64,000 bases of DNA from Streptococcus parasanguinis (GTDB taxonomy: Bacteria > Bacillota > Bacilli > Lactobacillales > Streptococcaceae), in NCBI RefSeq assembly GCF_016648855.1, contig NZ_JACLQU010000008.1, positions 1 to 64,000 on the forward strand. The letters run 5' to 3'. The position numbers were made by a program, and so were the translations under genes. Under the pieces are notes generated by a model. That model made no database searches and was not told where the DNA came from. It was given only the letters and a program-made list of their open reading frames with translations. Of the stretch, positions 1 through 6,323 are shown piece after piece (the stretch's first letter is position 1; each line of letters starts with the position of its first letter).

Positions 1-79
1 CCCTACTCAACTGTGCGGAGGTGGGACGACGAAATCGAATTCTAACGAATTACCGATTTCTGTCCCACTCTCTTCTTTT
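1..79. repeat. Structured intergenic repeat, copy 1 (right part only)
   Basis: This is the right-hand part of an element found three more times in the window; its left part lies outside. It begins inside the second hairpin (CCCTACTCAACTG). It carries the complete third hairpin: arms GTGGGAC/GTCCCAC, GAAATCG/CGATTTC and AATTC/GAATT around a TAAC loop, then TCTCTTCTTTTT. The right end lies 3-4 bp from the stop codon of the minus-strand permease gene, as in the other copies. Confidence 0.9.
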
Positions 80-82
80 TCC

Positions 83-2068
83 TTAAATCTGCACAATCTT
101 ACGATAGCTCCGAGAGGTGATCCAAAAGACGATCAGGTAGGTGATAAGAAAGACGGCGCAGACGCTGAAGGTCACGACGAGGACTTGGCCACTATTGATG
201 ACACCGAGGACTTTAAGAATGAGGCGGATCATATGGTAGGCAAAGGCCAGGTGGATAAAGGCAAAGATGAGAGGGAGGAAGAAGACGGTCCGCACTTGAC
301 GGTTGATGGTTCGTTTGACCTCGTGTTCATCGAGCCCCACCTGTTGGAGGATGACGAAGCGATCACGGTCTTCATAGCCTTCTGAGATTTGCTTGTAGTA
401 GATGACGATGACCGTTCCGACCATAAAGATCAGTGACAAGAAAATTCCGATAAAGAAAATGCCACCAAAGAGGCTATTCAACTCTGCCACATCATTGGCT
501 CGGTTACCTCCATAGATAAATGTTCCTTGGCCCTGTTGGCTGCTCAATTCATCGATCATCTTGTCATAACTAGCTGCTAGCTTGAGCTGCTGGTCTTCAT
601 CGACATTGACATTGAAACCACCATAGATATTGGTATAGATGGCAAGATTTGGAAACTGGGCGATAAAGGCTGAGAGGTCAGGTACGATTAGGTAATTGAA
701 ATCCTCCGTTATCATGTTATACATGTTGGGCACGTGATCGGTGATAAAATCCTTGGTCACTTCTTCCTTGACTTGGAAGTCTTGGCCATTGATAGTGAAC
801 TGCTTTTGCCCCTTAAGAGCCTTGTTATGAGCAAAGAGGATGACTTGGTTGCCGGTCAGATCAACCTTTTCTCCTGTCATTTGTTCATAACTAGCTGCAT
901 CAAAGACCAGAAAGACAGTTTTAGGAGTGACGCTGCGTTCATCAGCTGGATAGACGGTGAAGTCTGTGCCCTTTTGTGATTTAACCCCAAAGTTGGCATA
1001 GGTCATCAGGTCTCGATTTTTGATCTTGAGATGGTGCTCAGAGGCAAATTCATCAAATTTCTGATTGATCTGCTCCAGATCGACCCCTTTTCCTTGGACA
1101 GAGAAATCATGAGGAGCCATGATTTTCTTGACCATTTCGCTACCGACATAGATGTTGGTGGCTGCAGAGATGGTCACAAGCACCATGGTCGAGAGGATGG
1201 CAATAGTCGCAAGCCCCACTGCATTTTTCTTCATACGATAGATGAGGTTAGAGACCGAGATCATGTTGTTAGGTTGGTAATAATACCCCTTCTTTTTCTT
1301 AAGCAGGTGCAAGAAGACGGTGATCCCAGCATTAAAGAGCAGGTAGGTCCCGATCATGACCAAGATAACGGCTAGAAAGAAGATCAAAATCGCAGACATG
1401 GGGTCTTTGACAGACAAAGCCAGGTAGTAGCCAAAACCGAGAGAGGCTAAGCCCAGGATGGTTTGGGGCCACAAGAAGCGAGCTTTCTTTTCACCACTCG
1501 CTTTCTCACGTGTCAGTTGCAGAGCATTCAAACGAAGAATCCGCCAAGCGTTGAGAAGAACCAAAAGGGCAAAGATGAGACCAAAGGTGACAAAAACTAA
1601 GACCACAATCCCAGGTTGGAAGGTGGACACTAGCTGGACCTTCATCTTCATGAGTTTCAAGAGAAAGGCAAAGATCAGCTTGTCAAAAAGGGCTCCAATC
1701 AAGACACCGACTGAGATGGTTAGAAAGCCAAAAAGCAAGAGTTCCTTGAAGATCATGCTGATGAGATGGCGTTTTTCAAGGCCTAGCATGCTGTAGATCC
1801 CCAGCTCCTTGGAGCGATTTTTCATGACGAAGCTATTGGCATAGAGCACGATGATAGCTCCCGCAGCATTGACCACGAACAGTCCCAAGACCAGGGTAAA
1901 TATCATGGGATCTCCCCCTCGAAGCTCATGAATGTGAGGATTAAAGGTCAGGGAGTCAAAGAGGTAGGCGATGGTCACTGCGAGAATGACCGCAATCGCA
2001 AAGGGATAATAGAGCTTGCGGTTCTTGATGAGATTAGAGCAAGCTAGTTTAGTGGTTAATCGAAACAT
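83..2068 (-). CDS. BceB-type ABC transporter permease (FtsX family)
   Basis: Permease of a peptide-antibiotic sensing and detoxification ABC transporter. The 661 residues match the BceB size class. There is an N-terminal membrane segment (about 18-38), further segments to about residue 310, an extracytoplasmic domain of about 200 residues (roughly 315-520), and three C-terminal membrane segments (about 535-560, 590-615 and 625-650). One long outside domain between membrane segments is typical of BceB and separates it from lipid or lipoprotein exporters. The ATG directly follows the stop codon of the ATPase gene, so the two are translated together. The neighbouring kinase and regulator make a complete Bce module. 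The substrate (bacitracin, lantibiotic or host peptide) cannot be read from the sequence. Confidence 0.9.
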   Translation of the reverse strand: MFRLTTKLACSNLIKNRKLYYPFAIAVILAVTIAYLFDSLTFNPHIHELRGGDPMIFTLVLGLFVVNAAGAIIVLYANSFVMKNRSKELGIYSMLGLEKRHLISMIFKELLLFGFLTISVGVLIGALFDKLIFAFLLKLMKMKVQLVSTFQPGIVVLVFVTFGLIFALLVLLNAWRILRLNALQLTREKASGEKKARFLWPQTILGLASLGFGYYLALSVKDPMSAILIFFLAVILVMIGTYLLFNAGITVFLHLLKKKKGYYYQPNNMISVSNLIYRMKKNAVGLATIAILSTMVLVTISAATNIYVGSEMVKKIMAPHDFSVQGKGVDLEQINQKFDEFASEHHLKIKNRDLMTYANFGVKSQKGTDFTVYPADERSVTPKTVFLVFDAASYEQMTGEKVDLTGNQVILFAHNKALKGQKQFTINGQDFQVKEEVTKDFITDHVPNMYNMITEDFNYLIVPDLSAFIAQFPNLAIYTNIYGGFNVNVDEDQQLKLAASYDKMIDELSSQQGQGTFIYGGNRANDVAELNSLFGGIFFIGIFLSLIFMVGTVIVIYYKQISEGYEDRDRFVILQQVGLDEHEVKRTINRQVRTVFFLPLIFAFIHLAFAYHMIRLILKVLGVINSGQVLVVTFSVCAVFLITYLIVFWITSRSYRKIVQI

Positions 2069-2827
2069 CTACTCCACCTCACTTGCCATGATCGTCAGAG
2101 TATCCGAGATTTCTTGGAACATCTGACGCTCCGTTTTTTCCCCGCGGAAGATCTGGTTGTAAAGAATCCCGTCCTTGATGAAGAGCACGCGCTTGGCACG
2201 CGCTGCCGCTGCGGTTGAGTGGGTCACCATGAGAATGGTTTGGCCCATGGTATTGATATCTTCAAAGACATCCAGCAAAGCAGCTGAAGACTTGGAATCC
2301 AGCGCCCCTGTTGGCTCATCGGCAAGAAGGATTTCTGGCGAGGTGATGATAGCCCGTGCTACGGCTACCCGTTGTTTTTGCCCACCAGAGATTTCGTAAG
2401 GGTATTTTTCAAGAAGTTGGTGAATGCCCAACTCCCGACTCACGCTATCGACCTCGCTCATCATTTCCTTGACCGGTCTGCGAGAAAGGACCAGTGGCAA
2501 GAGGATATTATCCTTGACAGACAAGGTATCGAGCAGGTTGAAGTCTTGAAAGACAAAGCCTAGTTTTTCCCGACGGAAGCTCGACGCATCCTTGTTCTTG
2601 ATGGTGGAGGTATCGGTGCCATTGAGGTAGACCCGTCCTTCGGTCGGCTGGTCCAGCATGGCTAGGATATTGAGAAGGGTCGATTTCCCGGATCCTGATT
2701 CCCCCATGATAGCCACGTACTCACCCTTTTCCACGGTGAAGTGGATATCCTTTAAGGCTTCAACCTGCGTTCCTTGAAAGCGGGTTTTGTAGATCTTTTT
2801 GATATGTTGAACATCTAGTAATGACAT
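2069..2827 (-). CDS. BceA-type ABC transporter ATP-binding protein
   Basis: Cytoplasmic ATPase of 252 residues that powers the adjacent permease. Walker A is GESGSGKST (about residues 41-49), the ABC signature is SGGQKQR, and Walker B is ILLADEPTGALD followed by the switch histidine in MVTHS. This is the MacB/LolD/BceA-like class. The last ~25 residues form the extension usual in BceA proteins. It starts with an ATG behind AAAGGAGAAAAGT, 15 bp after the stop of the 42-codon ORF, and ends directly before the permease ATG. It probably belongs to the transcription unit starting near 3000 that is activated through the operator at 3060-3075. Confidence 0.93.
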   Translation of the reverse strand: MSLLDVQHIKKIYKTRFQGTQVEALKDIHFTVEKGEYVAIMGESGSGKSTLLNILAMLDQPTEGRVYLNGTDTSTIKNKDASSFRREKLGFVFQDFNLLDTLSVKDNILLPLVLSRRPVKEMMSEVDSVSRELGIHQLLEKYPYEISGGQKQRVAVARAIITSPEILLADEPTGALDSKSSAALLDVFEDINTMGQTILMVTHSTAAAARAKRVLFIKDGILYNQIFRGEKTERQMFQEISDTLTIMASEVE

Positions 2828-2842
2828 ACTTTTCTCCTTTTA

Positions 2843-2971
2843 CTAGTAGATCAAGAAAAATTCTTGGGTTTGTTGCAGGACTTGGAGACCAAATTCCGTC
2901 TTTTCCAGATCGGTTTGGTTATTTGGTTTCTCAGTCTTTTTGGGTTGTTTCATCCATTTCAAGAGTTTCAT
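2843..2971 (-). CDS. Small protein of 42 residues, first gene of the Bce-type transporter operon
   Basis: An ATG with a strong ribosome binding site (AAGGAGGTCAAGAAA before the start) opens a 42-codon frame that begins MKLLKWMKQPKKTEK and ends QTQEFFLIY. The N-terminus is basic and amphipathic, the middle is polar and rich in Q, N and E, and the C-terminus is aromatic. There is no signal peptide or clear membrane segment. It lies between the transporter promoter and the ATPase ATG, with 15 bp to the next gene, so it should be co-transcribed and perhaps translationally coupled. I do not recognise a family. It could be a small modulator of the transporter or kinase, or only a leader ORF. Confidence 0.6.
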   Translation of the reverse strand: MKLLKWMKQPKKTEKPNNQTDLEKTEFGLQVLQQTQEFFLIY

Positions 2972-3002
2972 TTTCTTGACCTCCTTCATTTGATGAGACT
3001 AT

Positions 3003-3031
3003 TGTATAAAAAATAAAAGGCGGCTACCATA
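3003..3031 (-). promoter_or_regulatory. Promoter of the Bce-type transporter operon
   Basis: On the minus strand a -10 TATACA (3003-3008) lies 17 bp from a poor -35, TATGGT (3026-3031). A good -10 with a weak -35 fits a promoter that needs an activator. The operator for the adjacent response regulator lies about 30 bp further upstream. Confidence 0.55.
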
Positions 3032-3059
3032 ACCTAACCTTTCATTTTGACCTTTATTT

Positions 3060-3075
3060 CTTACATTTTTGTAAG
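3060..3075. promoter_or_regulatory. Operator for the BceR-type response regulator
   Basis: The perfect palindrome C-TTACA-TTTT-TGTAA-G matches the consensus I know for BceR-like regulators (TNACA, four bases, TGTAA). It lies between the kinase stop codon and the transporter promoter, where BceR-type activators bind. Confidence 0.75.
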
Positions 3076-3085
3076 ATGGGGAAAA

Positions 3086-4060
3086 TTAATCCATGACCAA
3101 CTTCTTCTCTTCAAAGCGAATGGCAACGGTCGTGCCTTGGCCGACCTCTGAATGGAGGGTGATCCTGTGGCCCAATTGCTCTGCGATTTTCTTAGATAGA
3201 TAGAGCCCCAGCCCTGAAGATTGCTGGGTCAGGTGGCCATTGTAGCCGGAGAAGCCCCGCTCAAAGACGCGGAGGACATCGCTATTTTTGATCCCAATCC
3301 CGCTATCTTTTATATAGAGAGTCTGGTCTTTAAAATAGATTTCAATTCCCCCTGTGCTGGTGTACTTGAGGCTATTAGATAAGAGCTGCTCGATGATGAC
3401 CAGGAGCCACTTGCGATCGGTGATGACCTCCTGCTCCAAATCATGCAGATCCACTGTCAAATTCTTTTGGATAAAAAAGAGGGCATACTTGCGGACTACT
3501 TCTTTGACCAAGTCTTCTACCGACACGCGCTTTAAGACTAGATCATCATGAAAACTCTCCAGTCGCAGATACTGCAAAACCAGATTGGCATAGGAGTCAA
3601 TCTTAAAAAGCTCCTGCTCCATCTGCTGCTTGACAATGGGCGTCTCGACATCTTGCACCAAGAGCTGACTAGCCGCAATGGGCGTCTTAATCTGGTGAAC
3701 CCAGAGGGTATAGTAATCCATCAGGTCATTGAACTTGGCCTGGGCTATCTTCCCTTCCTCTAAGCGCGCCTGCTGTTCTTCCGTGTATTTTTCATAAAGG
3801 AGGTGTTCCAGAGGCGAAGCAACCTCAACTTCCTCATAAAGTGCGGCTTTGCGGTAGTCCCGAAAGGTCATGGCGAAATCCCAGATCAAGACACAGAAGG
3901 CAAAAAAGCCTAGCACTAGGGTCGCATAGAGGAAAACCGTCCCCGTCTCTGGAAAGAGATAGGCAAAGACCCAATCGACGATCAAAAAGATGACCAATAG
4001 ATAGAGTAGGCGCCTGCGGGATACCACATACTGCCAGAAGATCGTTCCAAATTTATTCAT
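3086..4060 (-). CDS. BceS-type intramembrane-sensing histidine kinase
   Basis: Membrane histidine kinase of 324 residues. Two membrane helices (about 18-36 and 41-61) are joined by only a few outside residues, so there is no sensory domain. In the intramembrane-sensing class the partner transporter detects the peptide. The phosphoacceptor is His122 in LWVHQIKTP. The ATPase has an N-box (LLSNSLKYT), G1 (DSGIGI) and G2 (SSGLGLYLS). The start overlaps the end of the response regulator gene by 8 bp, so they form one operon. The transporter genes follow after a gap holding their own promoter. Confidence 0.92.
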   Translation of the reverse strand: MNKFGTIFWQYVVSRRRLLYLLVIFLIVDWVFAYLFPETGTVFLYATLVLGFFAFCVLIWDFAMTFRDYRKAALYEEVEVASPLEHLLYEKYTEEQQARLEEGKIAQAKFNDLMDYYTLWVHQIKTPIAASQLLVQDVETPIVKQQMEQELFKIDSYANLVLQYLRLESFHDDLVLKRVSVEDLVKEVVRKYALFFIQKNLTVDLHDLEQEVITDRKWLLVIIEQLLSNSLKYTSTGGIEIYFKDQTLYIKDSGIGIKNSDVLRVFERGFSGYNGHLTQQSSGLGLYLSKKIAEQLGHRITLHSEVGQGTTVAIRFEEKKLVMD

Positions 4061-4730
4061 GGGTCAACCCGTAACCGATGCCTTTCTTGGTTTCGATGAA
4101 GTTTGACAAGCCAGCCTCTTCTAATTTCTTACGAAGGCGGGCCACATTGACAGACAAGGTATTGTCATCAATAAAGAAGTCGCTATTCCAGAGCTCCTTC
4201 ATCATGTCATCGCGCGCCACGATACTGCCTGCATGCTCAAACAAGACGCGCAGGATCTGAAATTCATTCTTGGTCAGCTTGATGACTTCCCCTTCATACA
4301 CCAAGTCCGTGGACTTGAGATTGAGGATGGCTCCCCGGTGCTCCAGCAGATTTTGATCTGTCCCAAATTCGTAGGAGCGGCGTAAGAGCCCTTGAACCTT
4401 GGCAAGGAGGACATTTTGATCAAAGGGCTTGGTGACAAAGTCGTCTCCACCCATATTGATAGCCATGACAATATCCATGGCTTGATCCCGTGAAGAAAGA
4501 AACATGATCGGAACCTTTGAAACCTTGCGAATTTCCTGGCACCAGTGGTAACCATTGTAGAGAGGCAGGCCAATATCCATGAGAATCAAGTGGGGGTCAC
4601 TTTCGACAAAGATCCCGAGGACATCCATAAAATCCTCGACTGCGACCACTTCATAGCCCCATTGTTCCAATAATTGTTTGACCTGTTGGCGGATAATGTC
4701 ATCGTCTTCGACTAAGAGAATTTTATGCAT
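4053..4730 (-). CDS. BceR-type response regulator (OmpR/PhoB family)
   Basis: DNA-binding response regulator of 225 residues. The receiver domain (1-115) has the acidic pair at 9-10, the phosphoacceptor Asp52 in LILMDIGLP, and the conserved lysine in DFVTKPFD. A winged-helix domain fills residues 125-222. It is expected to be phosphorylated by the adjacent kinase and to activate the transporter promoter through the palindrome at 3060-3075. It is the first gene of the regulator-kinase operon; an extended -10 lies just upstream. Confidence 0.93.
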   Translation of the reverse strand: MHKILLVEDDDIIRQQVKQLLEQWGYEVVAVEDFMDVLGIFVESDPHLILMDIGLPLYNGYHWCQEIRKVSKVPIMFLSSRDQAMDIVMAINMGGDDFVTKPFDQNVLLAKVQGLLRRSYEFGTDQNLLEHRGAILNLKSTDLVYEGEVIKLTKNEFQILRVLFEHAGSIVARDDMMKELWNSDFFIDDNTLSVNVARLRKKLEEAGLSNFIETKKGIGYGLTHE

Positions 4731-4761
4731 GGCTTTCTTTCCTTCTTTTTTTCTTCTTCCT

Positions 4762-4770
4762 ATTATAACA
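4762..4770 (-). promoter_or_regulatory. Extended -10 promoter of the regulator-kinase operon
   Basis: The minus strand reads TGTTATAAT, an extended -10, 32 bp before the response regulator ATG. No convincing -35 is seen. Confidence 0.5.
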
Positions 4771-4862
4771 GATTAAGAAGCAGAGAAAAAGGCTGTTTCA
4801 GAGGGAAAGAAGAGCTGGGGCCTACTTTCTTGATGGGAGTCGCTTTTTCTACATCCATTTTT

Positions 4863-4871
4863 GTGCTATAC
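4863..4871 (+). promoter_or_regulatory. Extended -10 promoter of the DUF2974 gene
   Basis: TGCTATACT is an extended -10 about 29 bp before the ATG at 4900. It lies within the 5' extension that an in-frame TTG at 4861 would add, so that upstream start is unlikely. Confidence 0.5.
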
Positions 4872-4899
4872 TGAAAGAAATAAGACACGGGAGGCACAG

Positions 4900-6084
4900 A
4901 TGTCAACTATTTTTGATTACCTAAAAGAAGTGACCTACGATTCTATATATGACCGCCCATTCAAGGAGCTGGATGTTCTCGCCTTGACAGAGCTGACCTA
5001 TCTGCCCTTTGGACACATTGTGCCTCAAGGAGATACAACAGGAATCCCAGTGCGCCTGTCTGATGCGATGGAACTGATCGACCAGACAACCGATTTCATC
5101 GTGAGTAACCAGCACCTCCAATTAGTCGATGAGTTGGCTACTTCAAAGCGCTTTAAGAACATCAAACTCCTTAACTATGTCGATGAGTACGATCCCGATG
5201 TGCAAAAACAGTTCGCGGCCATGACCTATCGCCTCACCTTGGATGTGTATTTGGTCGTTTTCAGAGGGACGGATGACACCTTGATTGGCTGGAAGGAAGA
5301 CTTCCACATGACCTATATGGACCATGTACCAGCTCAGAAGCGCGCAGCCAGCTACCTGCAACATGTCATGAAGGAATTTCCGAAAGGACGCTTCTTAGTG
5401 GCCGGTCACTCCAAAGGGGGCAACCTTGCAACCTATGCCTGCTCGTACCTACCTGATTCCTTATTTGAACGGGTAGACGTGATCTACAGCTACGATGCTC
5501 CTGGCCTCAACAAGGCCATTATTGAAACCGAAGGCTACCAGCGCACGTCTCCAAATATTCGTCGCTTTGTCCCTCAGGGATCCATCGTTGGCATGATGTT
5601 GGAAGTGCCAGAACCAACGACCATTGTCAAAAGTCGCGCCTTGGGTGGCTTTGCCCAGCACGACGCCTTTACTTGGGAAACTAAGGACCTCAGTTTTTTG
5701 ACTGTTACTGAGACCAGCCCAGATAGCCAACAGACGGATCTCACCTTGAAACAATGGGTTCGTGAGACCTCGGCAGAGGAGCGCAAGAAGTTTTTTGACA
5801 CCTTTTTTGGCATTTTTCTGGATGCCGGCATCACCTCCATCAATGATCTAACCGATCTCAAGCAGCTAGCCAAGGCCAAAGAAATCCTCCAAAATGCCCA
5901 GGATTTGGATCCAACCGAGCAGGAGATGCTGGAACGCTTGGCCAAGCAGCTCATCGACACCCGCTTTCAAGCTTGGAAAAAATGGCAGACGGTTCCCCGC
6001 ATCCTGGTTCAAATGGCCGCATTTTTCAAGCGAAAAAAAGCAGTCGAGCTTTCCTCACCACTGCTCCTGGAGCACAAGGAGTGA
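4900..6084 (+). CDS. DUF2974 (Mbeg1-like) alpha/beta hydrolase
   Basis: Predicted cytoplasmic serine hydrolase of the lipase-like DUF2974 family, common in lactobacilli and streptococci. The 394 residues include a nucleophile elbow GHSKGGN with Ser171, an upstream FRGTDD motif typical of class 3 lipase folds (about 121-126), and a helical C-terminal third. There is no signal peptide. The ATG at 4900 was chosen because GGGAGG precedes it and the promoter lies between it and the upstream TTG. The gene stands alone and converges on the pht gene, with repeat copy 2 between. Its substrate is unknown. Confidence 0.85.
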   Translation: MSTIFDYLKEVTYDSIYDRPFKELDVLALTELTYLPFGHIVPQGDTTGIPVRLSDAMELIDQTTDFIVSNQHLQLVDELATSKRFKNIKLLNYVDEYDPDVQKQFAAMTYRLTLDVYLVVFRGTDDTLIGWKEDFHMTYMDHVPAQKRAASYLQHVMKEFPKGRFLVAGHSKGGNLATYACSYLPDSLFERVDVIYSYDAPGLNKAIIETEGYQRTSPNIRRFVPQGSIVGMMLEVPEPTTIVKSRALGGFAQHDAFTWETKDLSFLTVTETSPDSQQTDLTLKQWVRETSAEERKKFFDTFFGIFLDAGITSINDLTDLKQLAKAKEILQNAQDLDPTEQEMLERLAKQLIDTRFQAWKKWQTVPRILVQMAAFFKRKKAVELSSPLLLEHKE

Positions 6085-6132
6085 GACTCAAAAACTGAAA
6101 AAAGAGACCACTTCTTCTATTCACTAGAATGC

Positions 6133-6316
6133 AAAAAGAGGCTGGGACAAAAGTCCTAGCCTCTCAATTATTTTTGGATTGTCGAGCAAGACGCAGTGGT
6201 TGAGTGGACTCTACTACGCTGATTTCATCAGCTTTGACAGCCCTACTCAACTGTGCGGAGGTGGGACGACGAAATCGAATTCTAACGAATTACCGATTTC
6301 TGTCCCACTCTCTTTT
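6133..6316. repeat. Structured intergenic repeat, copy 2 (complete)
   Basis: Full copy between convergent genes. Hairpin 1: GAGGCTGGGAC (6138-6148), AAAA loop, GTCCTAGCCTC (6153-6163). Hairpin 2: GTTGAGT (6199-6205) pairs with ACTCAAC (6245-6251) and encloses GCTGAT-TTC-ATCAGC (6218-6232). Hairpin 3: GTGGGAC, GAAATCG, AATTC (6261-6282), loop TAAC, then GAATT, CGATTTC, GTCCCAC (to 6308), followed by TCTCTTTT. Hairpin 1 is terminator-like on the minus strand and hairpin 3 on the plus strand. The element probably terminates both flanking genes. Confidence 0.92.
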
Positions 6317-6323
6317 CTATTTT

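Noticed and set aside
4861-4899. N-terminal extension of the DUF2974 protein from a TTG.
   Set aside because: It contains the extended -10 promoter, and a good ribosome binding site precedes the ATG at 4900.
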